A DNA stretch of 64,000 nucleotides from Xenophilus azovorans DSM 13620 (lineage in GTDB: Bacteria > Pseudomonadota > Gammaproteobacteria > Burkholderiales > Burkholderiaceae_C). Made by a program: the position numbers and the translations under genes. This document shows, one piece after another, positions 1 to 8,943 of this stretch (the first letter of the stretch is position 1; each line of letters begins with the position of its first letter). Below the pieces are notes generated by a model that worked only from the letters and a program-made list of their open reading frames with translations, made no database searches and had not been told where the DNA came from. The stretch spans positions 47,004-111,003 of the forward strand of contig NZ_JQKD01000019.1 of assembly GCF_000745855.1 (NCBI RefSeq), written 5' to 3'.

Positions 1-208
1 GAGCCGGCCCCTGATCGAGCACTTGTGCCGGCACGCGACGCAGCCGGAACGGGTGTTTCGCAAGCAGTGGCAGCCCGGCGACCTCGTGATCTGGGACAAC
101 CGCTGCACCGTGCACCAGGCGCTGGCGGACTACGACCGGTCGCAGATCCGCTACATGCGCCGCACGGCGGTGCTCGGGGAACCGTCCGGCCGCCTCGTGC
201 AAGAGTGA
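1..208 (+). CDS. TauD/TfdA-family dioxygenase, C-terminal end (partial)
   Basis: Only the last 68 or so codons are inside the window; the gene enters from the left. The visible part holds the typical C-terminal end of 2-oxoglutarate/Fe(II)-dependent TauD/TfdA dioxygenases: a 'GDLVIWDNRCTVHQA' segment supplying the distal iron-binding His, and an Arg-rich 'RYMRRTAV' segment that in this family binds 2-oxoglutarate. It closely resembles the full-length dioxygenases at 1048-1965 and 21936-22883. A cupin gene follows 31 bases after the stop and another dioxygenase after that, so it is probably the upstream member of one operon. The substrate cannot be told from this fragment. Confidence 0.85.
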   Translation, partial: SRPLIEHLCRHATQPERVFRKQWQPGDLVIWDNRCTVHQALADYDRSQIRYMRRTAVLGEPSGRLVQE

Positions 209-239
209 AACCACCAGCGAACCCCACAGGAGAATCGCC

Positions 240-1031
240 ATGCTGCGCGTAGGTACGATCGAAGACGCCCTGGCCGGCAATCGCCGGCGCCATTTCGACG
301 TGGAGGGCGGCAAGTTCCGTGGCTACACGGACTTCATGTTCGAGTCGGAGCCGGGCCAGCCGCTCGGGCCCCAGGCCTTCCTGGTGCACCAGGCGCCCGA
401 CTGGGAGCTGCCGGTGCACTTCCACATGCAGTACCAGATGCAGGTCATCGTCGGCGGCGGCGGCATGCTCGGCAGGCACGCCGTCGGCCCCGGCAGCGTC
501 CACTACGCGACACCGCAGTCGGCCTACGGGCCGCTGAAGGCGGGGCCGGAAGGGGTGGAGTACTTCACCCTCCGCGTGCTGACCGACAAGGGCGCCTGGT
601 ACATGCCCGAGTCCCGCCCGATGATGGAAATGGGCAAGCCGAAGAGCCAGGCGACGGGCGACCTGTCCTTCGGTGCAACGCCGGTTGCCGCCGCCACGCT
701 CATCGCCCTGCGCCCGGACGGCGCGGGAGCCTGGGCCTACCGCGCCGGAGCCGGCGAGACGGTGCGCTGCAGCGAGCCGACCAGTCCCGCGGGCCGCTTC
801 CACGTCGTCCTGCGCGGGTCCTTCCGGCTCGGGGGCGATACGGTCCCTCGGCACGGCTGCGTGTACTGGAGCTTGCCGGACGAGCCGCCGGAGTTCGAGG
901 CGGTGGAGGCCGGGAGCGAACTCGTCGTGGTCCAGTTCCCCGAGGTGGCGTTGCACAACGTGGTGGACCCGGAAGTGCTGGCGAAGGCGCCGCAGCAGGT
1001 GTCCGCAACCGCGTCCGCTGCCGGTAGATAG
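240..1031 (+). CDS. Cupin-domain protein (263 aa)
   Basis: A 263-residue soluble protein with no signal peptide. The segment around residues 55-70 ('ELPVHFHMQYQMQVIV') carries a His-rich cupin-like motif, followed by a Gly-rich turn, as in small beta-barrel metal-binding cupins. The C-terminal half (about 150-250) looks like a second, degenerate barrel. A purine-rich ribosome site (CAGGAGAA) precedes the ATG. It lies between two TauD/TfdA-type dioxygenases on the same strand, 16 bases before the second, and a longer bicupin sits beside a third dioxygenase at 21013-21921, so cupin plus dioxygenase is a recurring pair here. The reaction is unknown; it may be a ring-cleavage or isomerase-type cupin or a binding protein. 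Confidence 0.7.
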   Translation: MLRVGTIEDALAGNRRRHFDVEGGKFRGYTDFMFESEPGQPLGPQAFLVHQAPDWELPVHFHMQYQMQVIVGGGGMLGRHAVGPGSVHYATPQSAYGPLKAGPEGVEYFTLRVLTDKGAWYMPESRPMMEMGKPKSQATGDLSFGATPVAAATLIALRPDGAGAWAYRAGAGETVRCSEPTSPAGRFHVVLRGSFRLGGDTVPRHGCVYWSLPDEPPEFEAVEAGSELVVVQFPEVALHNVVDPEVLAKAPQQVSATASAAGR

Positions 1032-1047
1032 CCTGAGCGAGAAATCG

Positions 1048-1965
1048 ATGATCACCGTGCAGTCCCTTGGCCGCACCTTCGTGGGGAGCGTCACCGGCGT
1101 GGCGCTGGAGACCATCACTCCCGAACAGTTCGCTCAGGTGGAAGCCGCGTTCCACCAGCATGCCGTGCTGGTGTTCCGGGGCCAGCGGCTGAGCGACGAG
1201 GGGCAGCTGCGATTCAGCCGCATGTTCGGTCCCCTGCAGAAGCGCTCGAACTACGCCCGCGACCGCGAGCGGTTGACGTCCGACGAGATGATGGACATTT
1301 CCAACATCGACGCCGACGGCAAGCTGTTCCCGCCCGACGCACGCCAAAGGGCGATGAACATGGGCGACCGGCTGTGGCATACCGACGGCACCTTCCAGCA
1401 GATCCCCTCGCTGATCTCGCTGCTCTACGCGCACGAAGTGGCGCCCGAGGGCGGCAACACCGAGTTCGCCGACATGCGCGCCGCCTACGATGCGCTCAGT
1501 CCCGAACGCAAGGCGGAGTACGAGCCGCTGGTGCTCGAGCACGACCTGTTCCGCTCGCGCGAGCAGGTGGGCTTCCAGGAATTCAATCCCGACGTTCGCG
1601 CCCTGAGGCCGCCCGCAAAGCAGGTCCTGGTGCGCAGGCACGAGCGCACCGGCCGCCGCTCGCTCTATCTCGCCTCCCATGCGACGCGCGTCGTCGGCCG
1701 CGGGCTCGAAGAAGGGCGCGCCCTGCTGCAGCAGCTGATCGAAGAGGCGACCCGCCCGGAGTTCGTGCATGCCCACCCGTGGCAGCCCGGCGACCTCGTC
1801 ATGTGGGACAACCGCTGCACCATGCACCGCGCTCGCCCGTTCGACGACCTGCGGCACCGGCGGGTCATGCAGCGCACCACCGTGATCGACACCGAGAACT
1901 CGGTCGACCGCGCGCTGCGCGAGGGCCGTTCGCTGCTGCTCGAAGAGGAGCTCAGTCGAGTCTGA
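1048..1965 (+). CDS. TfdA/TauD-family 2-oxoglutarate-dependent dioxygenase
   Basis: A 305-residue cytoplasmic enzyme with the full facial triad: His111 and Asp113 in 'LWHTDGTF', and His260 in 'DNRCTMHRA'; Arg276 in 'MQRTTV' is placed to bind 2-oxoglutarate. The spacing and the WDNRCTMHR segment are like TfdA (2,4-D dioxygenase) as much as taurine dioxygenase, so an ether- or amine-bearing carboxylate is a plausible substrate (inference). The open frame extends further upstream inside the cupin gene, but the ATG at 1048 gives a normal N-terminus. The end overlaps the convergent Bug gene by 14 bases. Paralogues lie at 12527 and 21936. Confidence 0.88.
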   Translation: MITVQSLGRTFVGSVTGVALETITPEQFAQVEAAFHQHAVLVFRGQRLSDEGQLRFSRMFGPLQKRSNYARDRERLTSDEMMDISNIDADGKLFPPDARQRAMNMGDRLWHTDGTFQQIPSLISLLYAHEVAPEGGNTEFADMRAAYDALSPERKAEYEPLVLEHDLFRSREQVGFQEFNPDVRALRPPAKQVLVRRHERTGRRSLYLASHATRVVGRGLEEGRALLQQLIEEATRPEFVHAHPWQPGDLVMWDNRCTMHRARPFDDLRHRRVMQRTTVIDTENSVDRALREGRSLLLEEELSRV

Positions 1966-2956
1966 CCTTCGAGGCGGCGAGGACCTCCGACCACTTGCGG
2001 AAGCTGGCGTCGGCCCGCGCCGCCGCCTGTGCCGGCGTGCCGGTGGCGACGACGAGCCCGCTCGCCGCCATCTTCTGCACCAGCTCGGGCGCGGCGGCCA
2101 CCTTCCGGATCTGGCGGTTCAGGGCCGTCACGATGGCGGGGTCGGTGCCGGTGCGGACCGCGAACCCGTGCCAGGAGGTCAGGGTCAGGTCGGGGAATCC
2201 CTGCTGCGGCGCCGTTGCCACGTCGGGCAGCTGCCGCACGCGCTCGCTGCCGGCCACGGCGATCACTTTCATCTTGCCCTGGCGCGCGTAGTTCACACCG
2301 GCCTGCACGGCCAGGAACGCGAAGTGGATCTGGCCGGCGAGGATGCCCTGCGTCTGGTCGCCGGTGCCCTTGTACGGCACGTGCACCGCATCGAACCGGC
2401 CCGCCATCTTCAGCATCTCGCCGGCCAGGTGGGTGCTGCTGCCGACGCCGTCGGATGCGAAGTTCAGCGTCCCGGCGGGCTGGCTGCGCGCGTAGGCGAT
2501 GAACGCCTGCAGGTTGGAAGCGGGAACGTCGCTGCGGACGATCAGCACGATCGGGATGTCGACGATCGTGGTGATCGGCGCGAACTCCTTGCGCATGTCC
2601 ACGGTGACGGGCCGGTTGGCGTGCTGGTTGACGAGCTGGGTCAGCACATACATGGACTCGGTCACGTAGTAGATCGTGTGGCCGTCGGCCGGCTGCGACA
2701 GCACCGCCGTGGCGGCGATGACGCCGCCGGCGCCCGGCTTGTTGTCGACAACGACGGGCTGACCCATCTCGCGCGCCAGGCCGTCGGAGATCGAGCGGGC
2801 AAGCAGGTCGCTCGCACCGCCGGGGCCGTAGGGCACCACCATGCGCACGGGGCGTGCCGGATAGTCGGCGGCGATCGCCGGCCAGGAGGCGAGGGCGGGC
2901 ATCGCCATGGCCAGCGCCGCGCGGGCAAGCGCGTGTCTGCGGGTGAGGGGGTCCAC
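1952..2956 (-). CDS. Bug/TctC-family periplasmic substrate-binding protein
   Basis: A 334-residue exported receptor, GTG start. The N-terminus 'LTRRHALARAALAMAMPALAS' is a twin-arginine-like leader followed by a signal-peptidase site near 'AIAADY'. The mature part has the family hallmarks 'YPARPVRMVVPYGPGG', 'VVDNKPGAGG' and 'VPYKGTG'. Bug proteins bind carboxylates for tripartite tricarboxylate transporters or act as orphan sensors; no TctA/TctB membrane genes are in this window. It follows another Bug gene by 12 bases in a ligase-Bug-Bug operon on the minus strand and converges on the dioxygenase at 1048-1965. Ligand unknown. Confidence 0.9.
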   Translation of the reverse strand: MDPLTRRHALARAALAMAMPALASWPAIAADYPARPVRMVVPYGPGGASDLLARSISDGLAREMGQPVVVDNKPGAGGVIAATAVLSQPADGHTIYYVTESMYVLTQLVNQHANRPVTVDMRKEFAPITTIVDIPIVLIVRSDVPASNLQAFIAYARSQPAGTLNFASDGVGSSTHLAGEMLKMAGRFDAVHVPYKGTGDQTQGILAGQIHFAFLAVQAGVNYARQGKMKVIAVAGSERVRQLPDVATAPQQGFPDLTLTSWHGFAVRTGTDPAIVTALNRQIRKVAAAPELVQKMAASGLVVATGTPAQAAARADASFRKWSEVLAASKVRLD

Positions 2957-2968
2957 GACGTGTCTCCT

Positions 2969-3964
2969 TCAGTCGAGCGAGATGTTGGCGTTGCGGGAGA
3001 CGGCCACCCAGCGCGTGGTCTCGCGCCGGACCAGGTCGTCCATCTCGCGTGGTGAAGAGCCGGACGGCAGCAGCACCATGTCGTTGAGCCGCTGCTGCAC
3101 GTCCGGCAGGCGCAAGGCGCGCAACGTGTGATCGGCGAGCACGTCCACCATTGCCTGTGGCGTGCCGGCCGGGGCGAAGAAGCCCGACCAGCCGGCAACG
3201 ACGAAGTCCTTGTAGCCCTCTTCCACCATCGTCGGCACATCGGGCAGCCAGTTGCCGCGCGTGCCCTGCGTGAAGGCCAGCGCGCGGAGCTTGCCGTCCT
3301 TGACGAACGGGATGACAGCGGTGGCGCCGATGATGGACATGTGGACTTGGCCACTCATGAGGTGTGGCACTGCGGGCTGCGTGGCGTAGGGGATGTGCAC
3401 GACGTCCAGTCCGTGCTCCTGCTTGAACATCTCGAAGGCCACGTGCGTGAGCGTGGCGACGCCGTCCGACGAGTAGCTGTACTTGCCGGGATTCGCCTTC
3501 ACCAGCGCCACCAGTTCGCGCACGTTGCTGACCGGCAGGGTGGGGCTCACCACCAGCAGCAGCGGGATGTCGATGATCTTGGCGATCGGGACGAAGTTCT
3601 TCTGCGGGTCCCAGCCGGGCTGGTGCTGCACGTTCTTGCGCATGTAGGGCGTGAGCGCCAGGGCGCCGACCCCGATCATGCCGATGGTGTAGCCGTCGGG
3701 CGCCGCGCGCGCCAGCTCCGCCGAGCCGATCATCCCGCCGGCGCCCGGCTTGTTGTCCACCACCACCGGCTGGCGCAGCGTCGCGCCCATTTTCTCGGCC
3801 AGCAGCCGGCAGGTGGGGTCGGCACTGCCCGCACCCGGCGGGAAGGGGCAGATCAGGCGGATCGGGCGCGTCGGGAACTCGGCGGCATGTGACGGCCATT
3901 CGGCCAGGGAGGATGCTGCGGCCGCAGCGGTGCGGGCAAGGATCTGGCGCCGGGTGAAGGCCAT
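2969..3964 (-). CDS. Bug/TctC-family periplasmic substrate-binding protein
   Basis: A 331-residue receptor, ATG start. The leader 'FTRRQILARTAAAAASS' fits a twin-arginine signal (R-R-x-I-L) with cleavage probable after 'SHAA'. Family motifs are 'FPTRPIRLICPFPPG', 'VVDNKPGAGG' and 'VHIPYATQ'. It lies 22 bases downstream of the acyl-CoA ligase stop and 12 bases upstream of a second Bug gene, so the three are probably one transcript; two receptors in a row suggest two related ligands feeding the same ligase. No transporter membrane subunits are nearby. Confidence 0.9.
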   Translation of the reverse strand: MAFTRRQILARTAAAAASSLAEWPSHAAEFPTRPIRLICPFPPGAGSADPTCRLLAEKMGATLRQPVVVDNKPGAGGMIGSAELARAAPDGYTIGMIGVGALALTPYMRKNVQHQPGWDPQKNFVPIAKIIDIPLLLVVSPTLPVSNVRELVALVKANPGKYSYSSDGVATLTHVAFEMFKQEHGLDVVHIPYATQPAVPHLMSGQVHMSIIGATAVIPFVKDGKLRALAFTQGTRGNWLPDVPTMVEEGYKDFVVAGWSGFFAPAGTPQAMVDVLADHTLRALRLPDVQQRLNDMVLLPSGSSPREMDDLVRRETTRWVAVSRNANISLD

Positions 3965-3986
3965 GGCATTCTCCTGTCGGCAAGGT

Positions 3987-5522
3987 TCAGGGTGCGGCTT
4001 CGCGGTGCTGCTCGCGCAGCGCCACCTTGCTCACCTTGCCGGTGGCAAGCCGCGGCAGCTCGGCCACGAAAGCGATCGCCTTGGGGCATTTGTATTTCGC
4101 GATCTGGGTGCGCGCGAATTCGACGAGTTCGTCGGCACTGGCGCCTGCACCCGTCTTGAGAACCACGAAAGCCTTGACGCTCTCGCCCCAGCGCTCGTCG
4201 GGGATGCCGATCACGGCGGACTCGGCGACGGCGGGATGGCGATGCAGCGCCTCCTCCACCTCGCGGCTGTAGATGTTTTCGCCGCCGGAGATGATCACGT
4301 CCTTCTTGCGATCCACGAGGTAAAGATAGCCGGCCGCATCGAGCACGCCGATGTCGCCGGTGCGCATCCAGCCGCCGGCCAGTGTCTCCAGCGTGGCCGC
4401 GGAGTTGTTCCAATAGCCCGCCATCACCGAATCGTTGCGGAACCAGACCTCGCCCGGTGCCTCGGGAGGGCAGTCCCTGCCGTCGTCGTCGACCACGCGC
4501 AGCTCGCCGCCCGGCAATGAATGGCCGACGGAGCCGATGCGGCGGATCTCCTCCGCAGTGCCGTCGGGCCGCAGCTCGTGCCGGTAGAGGCTCGCGATCT
4601 GTCCTTCGGTCATCCCGTACTGCACCATGATCGCGCGGCCGATGCGGCGGATCGCGCGCTCCAGCAGCGGCACCGGAATCGGCGCGCCGGCCATGCCCAC
4701 CGTCACCAGGCTGGAGAGGTCGTAGTCATCGATGCCGGGCAGGTCCAGCACCATCTGCAACTGCGCGGCCACCAGGAACACCGTGTTGATCCGCTCGCGC
4801 TGCACCAGGCCTGGGAACGCGGCGGCGTCGAAGCCGCGGGCGATCACGCAGGCGCCGGCGCGCAGCATGTGCGCGAGCCGCACGTTGCGCGCGCCGACGT
4901 GGAACAGCGGCGTGGCCAGCAGCGCGCGGCCGTGCGCCGCGACGTCCATTTCCAGCGCCAGCATCTCGGCCGTGCGCACCTCGATGCGATGCGTCTTCAG
5001 CACGCCCTTGGGCCGGCCGGTGGTGCCGCTCGTGTAGATCAGCGAAATGCCGTCGCCCGCCTCCGGCACGCTGCTCGCCGCAGCGTCGCCGCAGGCGAGC
5101 AGGTCCTCGTAGGCCTCGGCCCAGGGCACCGCCGCGCCGATGCAAACCAGCTTCAACTGCGGGTGGCGCTCGCGCAGGCCGTCGACGAGGCCGGCGTACG
5201 GGTCTTCGAAGAACAGCACGCGCGCGCCGCTGTCGGCGAGTATCCAGTCCACCTCGGGTGGTGCGAGGCGGAAGTTGATGGTGGCCGCGATCGCACCCGA
5301 CCACTCGCAGGCGCCGTACACCTCGCAATAGGCGATGCTGTTCATCGCGAGGATGGCCACCCGGTCTTGCCGGCGCACGCCTCGTGCCGCCAGGGCGCCG
5401 GCCAGCCGGCCGACACGGTCCGCATATCGGGCGTGCGTGAGGCTGTGGCCGCCCTCCACGTAGGCAGGGTGGTCCGGATACCACGCGGCATTGCGGGCAA
5501 TGATGGAACGGAAGGTGAGCAT
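3987..5522 (-). CDS. AMP-forming acyl-CoA ligase
   Basis: A 511-residue ANL-superfamily enzyme that activates a carboxylic acid to its CoA thioester with ATP. Motifs in order are the P-loop 'YTSGTTGRPKG' near residue 165, 'QYGMTEGQ' in the middle, the hinge 'DRKKDVIISGGENIYS' near 400, and the C-terminal catalytic Lys in 'LATGKVSK'. The frame stays open far upstream, but the ATG at 5522 opens the normal N-terminus ('MLTFRSIIARNA'). It heads a ligase-Bug-Bug operon and is divergent from the MFS gene. The substrate is not evident; long-chain, aryl and aryloxy acids are all possible for this subgroup. Confidence 0.92.
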   Translation of the reverse strand: MLTFRSIIARNAAWYPDHPAYVEGGHSLTHARYADRVGRLAGALAARGVRRQDRVAILAMNSIAYCEVYGACEWSGAIAATINFRLAPPEVDWILADSGARVLFFEDPYAGLVDGLRERHPQLKLVCIGAAVPWAEAYEDLLACGDAAASSVPEAGDGISLIYTSGTTGRPKGVLKTHRIEVRTAEMLALEMDVAAHGRALLATPLFHVGARNVRLAHMLRAGACVIARGFDAAAFPGLVQRERINTVFLVAAQLQMVLDLPGIDDYDLSSLVTVGMAGAPIPVPLLERAIRRIGRAIMVQYGMTEGQIASLYRHELRPDGTAEEIRRIGSVGHSLPGGELRVVDDDGRDCPPEAPGEVWFRNDSVMAGYWNNSAATLETLAGGWMRTGDIGVLDAAGYLYLVDRKKDVIISGGENIYSREVEEALHRHPAVAESAVIGIPDERWGESVKAFVVLKTGAGASADELVEFARTQIAKYKCPKAIAFVAELPRLATGKVSKVALREQHREAAP

Positions 5523-5572
5523 GGGCGCCGCTACGCTATCCACACGTGCGCTCGCGCGCAAGGGCGGCCGCT

Positions 5573-5585
5573 GAATCAGCACATG
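5573..5585 (-). promoter_or_regulatory. Member of a recurrent YATGTGNTGA-type motif, divergent promoter
   Basis: On the minus strand this reads CATGTGCTGATTC and matches a motif that recurs in four other intergenic positions (18877, 18939, 28262, 31375). It lies about 50-60 bases from the starts of both the acyl-CoA ligase and the MFS gene. It may be a binding site of a shared regulator (inference from recurrence and position only). Confidence 0.35.
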
Positions 5586-5645
5586 CTTGCGGAACTGCGC
5601 CGTCGCCGCTGGTGGCGGCGGTGGCGCGCCTAGACTGCGCCACTC

Positions 5646-6791
5646 ATGCCCGAAGAAGCCGTCCCGGACGCGTTGCCGCTGCGCCTGATCGCGGTGATGG
5701 TGCTTACCCACACCGCGTTCACCAGCATGCGGCTGGCGCTCACCCTGGCCGTGCTGCAGCAGGGCGGCTCGGCTCTGGCGGTCGGCGTGATCGTCAGCCT
5801 GCTGATGGTGGTGCCGGTGTTCAGCTCGATCGCGATCGGTCGCTGGACCGACCGCGCCGGTCACGTGCCGGCGGCGCTGGCAGGTCTGGCGCTGATCGTC
5901 GTTGGCGGGCTGGTCGCCACTCGGCAGGTGCTGCCCGCGCTGGCCTGCGGCGCCGTGCTGATCGGCTCCGGCCAGGCGATGGTGCAGGTGGCCATCATGG
6001 ATGCCATCGGGCAGGGCGGCGGCGAGGGCGCCGCGCGGCGCTTCTCCGCGCTCTCGCTTGGCTTCTCGGTGTCCGGCTTTTTCGGCCCGATCCTCACCGG
6101 CCTCGCGATCGACCATGCAGGCCACGCGCTCGCCTTCTTCACCCTGTGCCTGCCGGCCTCGGCAGCATGGCTGCTGGCGCTGCGCTCCGCACCGGCCGCG
6201 GCACGGGCGCCGGCAACTGCGCCGCGCGGCACGGCGGGGGCCCTGTGGGCCGATCCGCGCCTGCGCGCCGTGCTGCTGGTGACCGCGCTGCTGGCGATGG
6301 CGTGGGACCTCTTCACCTTCGTGATGCCGGTGCATGGCACCCGCCTCGGCTTGTCCGCCACCGCGATCGGCACCGTCGCGGGCAGCTTCGCCGCCGGCTG
6401 CTTCTCCATTCGACTGGTGCTCGGTCGCCTTGCAGCGCGGCTTGGCGAGCGGCGCATCCTCTGGGGCGCGCTCACCGGCACAGCCATGTGCTACGCCCTG
6501 TTCCCGCTGGCGGGCGGCCTGCCGGCGATGGCCGTGCTGGCCTACGTGATCGGGCTGTTCCTCGGCAGCGGCCAGCCGATGGCCATGAGCCTCCTGCACC
6601 GCAGCGCGCCGGCAGGCCGCAGCGGCGAGGTCATGGGCGTGCGCACCGTGATCGTCAGCATCAGCCAGACGGCCCTGCCGCTGGTGTTCGGTGCGCTGGG
6701 TGCGGCGCTCGGCACCGGCCCGGTGTTCCTCGCGGTGGCGGCCGCGATGGGTAGCGGCATGGCGTGGGTGCGCCGCAGCAGCCCCCGGTAG
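5646..6791 (+). CDS. Major facilitator superfamily transporter
   Basis: A 381-residue inner-membrane protein with about twelve hydrophobic segments and the typical loop 2-3 motif around 'SIAIGRWTDRAGHVP' (residue 65 onward; D-R-x-G pattern). It is divergent from the ligase-Bug-Bug operon across a 120-base promoter region, which suggests export or import of a related compound. The substrate cannot be inferred; the short length and lack of a large central loop fit drug/metabolite proton antiporters. It ends at the boundary of a rearranged stretch. Confidence 0.88.
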   Translation: MPEEAVPDALPLRLIAVMVLTHTAFTSMRLALTLAVLQQGGSALAVGVIVSLLMVVPVFSSIAIGRWTDRAGHVPAALAGLALIVVGGLVATRQVLPALACGAVLIGSGQAMVQVAIMDAIGQGGGEGAARRFSALSLGFSVSGFFGPILTGLAIDHAGHALAFFTLCLPASAAWLLALRSAPAAARAPATAPRGTAGALWADPRLRAVLLVTALLAMAWDLFTFVMPVHGTRLGLSATAIGTVAGSFAAGCFSIRLVLGRLAARLGERRILWGALTGTAMCYALFPLAGGLPAMAVLAYVIGLFLGSGQPMAMSLLHRSAPAGRSGEVMGVRTVIVSISQTALPLVFGALGAALGTGPVFLAVAAAMGSGMAWVRRSSPR

Positions 6792-6862
6792 ACGCAGCCG
6801 CCTGCTGCAGCTGCATCCCCACGGCCTCGGCCGCGCTCTCTGTAGATCGACAGGCTGTCGCG
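6792..6862 (-). pseudogene. Remnant of the 3' end of a Bug receptor gene
   Basis: These 71 bases match 11521-11590, the last codons and stop region of the Bug gene at 11531-12496, with two substitutions and one inserted base. The matching stop codon is lost. Homology ceases abruptly on the LysR side. It is in the same orientation as the truncated lysR next to it, so the stretch looks like a deletion scar that joined the start of a regulator gene to the end of a receptor gene. Confidence 0.8.
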
Positions 6863-6877
6863 TTGCCGGCTTGCGCT

Positions 6878-7270
6878 TCAGTGACCCCGGCAGAGGTGGC
6901 TCTGGCGTCGGTTCACCAACGCGACCTCCGTCACGTCCGGCACCCTATGCAGCGCGGCTGCGAATTTCGCGTCCGCGTCTCCGACGTACCCGATGGTCCT
7001 GTTGACGAGGGAAAGGATGTCGTCGCAGTCTTCCTTCAGGGCGATGCCGCGTCGGGTCAGCAGCACCTTGCGCGTGGTGCGCTGAAGCAAGGGCGTCTCG
7101 AGCATCGTCTCGAGCCTTGCAATGCTCCTGCTGACGCTGGACTTGTGAATCTGCAATGCATCGGCTGCCAAGGAGAAGCTCGCCAGGGAAGCGACATACG
7201 CAAAGACACGGAGATCGTTGAGGTCGATCAGCTTTTCCGCGGCAGGTCTGGATGAGATGCTGTTCTGCAT
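6878..7270 (-). pseudogene. LysR-type regulator, truncated after the DNA-binding domain
   Basis: A 130-residue open frame with a good LysR winged helix-turn-helix ('LNDLRVFAYVASLASFSLAA', 'SSVSRSIARLE', 'LLQRTTRKVLLT'), residues about 18-80. LysR proteins are usually near 300 residues; here the effector-binding domain is missing and the frame ends in unrelated residues beside the Bug remnant at 6792-6862. The fragment could still make a DNA-binding peptide, but it is most simply a 3'-deleted gene. It lies downstream of the broken porin on the same strand. Confidence 0.8.
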
Positions 7271-7412
7271 GTGAGGCTCGTCCGGAAATCCTGGCTTCGC
7301 TCAGGCAGTCCCCTGGTCGCCGGTTGAGCGGAGATTGGCGTAGGGGGTCACAGATGTCGGCCGATTTCGCAACCGAAAGTGCGACTCTCTCGGCTCCTCG
7401 GCAGGCGAAAGA

Positions 7413-7435
7413 CCACCCAGCCCGCGGCTGGGTGG
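7413..7435 (-). terminator. Hairpin terminator downstream of the porin
   Basis: A perfect 10-bp stem (CCACCCAGCC / GGCTGGGTGG) with a 3-base loop lies about 40 bases past the porin stop. On the minus strand it is followed by TCTTTCG, only weakly T-rich. Position and stem strength fit an intrinsic terminator for the porin transcript. Confidence 0.7.
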
Positions 7436-7474
7436 CTTCCAAGGCCTCTCGGAGGCCTGGATCGCCGCGTCGGA

Positions 7475-8666
7475 TCAGAAGGCGTGGCGAAGGCCGAAGT
7501 CGTAACCGGTCGAGGTCTTCGGCGTAAAGCTCTGGCCGCTGAAGCTGGTCACGAAAGCCGGGCCGCCCACGGTCTGTGCAGCGCCGTTCTTGTTGCGCAC
7601 GCGAGCCACCGTGGCGTACAGGGCGGTACGCTTCGACAGGTTGTACACGTAGCCGATCGCGAACTTGTTGGCCTTCGGATCGTCGCCCGTGCCGAACAGG
7701 GTGGCCGGCGTGTTCAGGTCGTACTTGACGGCCGCGTAGGACGCGCGGATCAGGCCAGGGCCGACGGGCACGGTCACGCCCAGCAGGTAACCCTTCAGCG
7801 TGGTGTCGGGAATCGGGCCGAGCACGAAGCTGTCCTGATCGACCTCGTTCTTGAGCTTCGAGTATTCGCCGAAGAGCTTCACGACGCCGAAGTCGTAGGA
7901 AGCGCCGAGGTTGAAGCTCTTGACGTTGGTCGTCGTGCCATCGAAGAAGTCGTCGCCGGTGGTGCTCTGGCCGTAGGAGGCAGCCACATCCAGCGGGCCG
8001 TTGGCGTAGCCGAAGCGGCCGCCGACATAACGACCGGTGCGCTGGCTGTTCGCCACGTCCGGCGTCGCAACGCCCGGATCGTACTTGTTGCGCTCGTGGA
8101 AGCCGTACATCACCTGGCCATAGAAGCCGCCGAGGTTCGGGGGCAGGAAGTAGCCGATGGTGTTGCTGGCGCGAACATAGTTGCTGCCAGTCACGTTGGC
8201 GAAGACGGAGGGGATGCCCGTCGTCGCACCGCCGAGCCAGGTGTTGACGCCGCCGTTGGCCGTAAAGATCAGGCTCGCGCCTACGCCGAGGGTGCCGAAC
8301 GGATCGAACACGGTGTCGTTCCAGAACGTCGGGGTGTAGTCACGGCCCAGACGAATTTCACCGAAGCCGCCCGACAGGCTCACGGTCGAGCGACGAGCAA
8401 AGGTCGCGATGCCTTGCTGGCCGTCGTCGTTGGAGATCGGGGCTTCGAGCCAGAAACTGGCAGCCATGCCACCGCCGAGATCTTCCGTGCCACGGAAGCC
8501 CAGACGGCTGGTGGTGTAGCCCGAGTGCGTCAGCACATTGCGCTTCACCGTGATGCTGTCGAGGTAGCCCAGCGGAGGGACCAGGAAGCCGTTCGAGTTG
8601 TCCGATTTGTTCGAGTAGCTGCTGATCGTAGCGTCGATCACGCCGAACAGCGTGATCGACGACTGA
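7475..8666 (-). pseudogene. Gram-negative porin, body separated from its signal peptide
   Basis: This frame encodes the mature part of a 16-stranded Burkholderiales-type general porin, from 'SSITLFGVIDATISSYS' to a C-terminal 'DFGLRHAF' ending in the aromatic residue needed for outer-membrane assembly. It has no signal peptide: upstream bases belong to an IS110-family element that inserted right after the signal peptide codons (10221-10280). Joining the two parts at the shared CTGA gives a normal porin of about 415 residues. As it stands the body would start at an in-element ATG and could not be exported, so the gene is inactive unless the element leaves precisely. Confidence 0.9.
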
Positions 8667-8943
8667 TATGGCCCCTCTTTGTCAAGAGGCACAGAGTTGC
8701 CTGCCTCGTGAGAAGCACGAGATGAGGCCCACGACAGATCGGCACTCGATGGGCAGCGCGACGCACGAGCTTGAAGCGACGGTGGATCAGCCTGATATCC
8801 GCGGACTGGCTACCGCATGTCAACGATTCGTCGCGGGGCTGCCTCGATCTGATAGTCGGAGGCCGTCGCAAGGACGCTCACGTAGTCGAGACGAGGATTC
8901 CCCTGGCCGTGCTCGCCTGTCGCGCTGCCCATCGAGTGCGAAC
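8667..8943 (-). ncRNA. Candidate bridge-RNA region of the IS110 element
   Basis: IS110-family recombinases are guided by a bridge RNA encoded in a non-coding end; in IS1111-like elements it is expected downstream of the transposase. This 277-base segment fits by position and shows local stems: CCTCTT/AAGAGG at 8674-8689 and CTCGTG/CACGAG at 8705-8721. Loops that pair with the porin target and the donor ends were not worked out, so this is positional inference. Confidence 0.4.

Noticed and set aside
1665..3983. A 772-codon minus-strand open frame
   Set aside because: Shadow frame over two Bug genes, rich in Arg and Pro, with no domain features.
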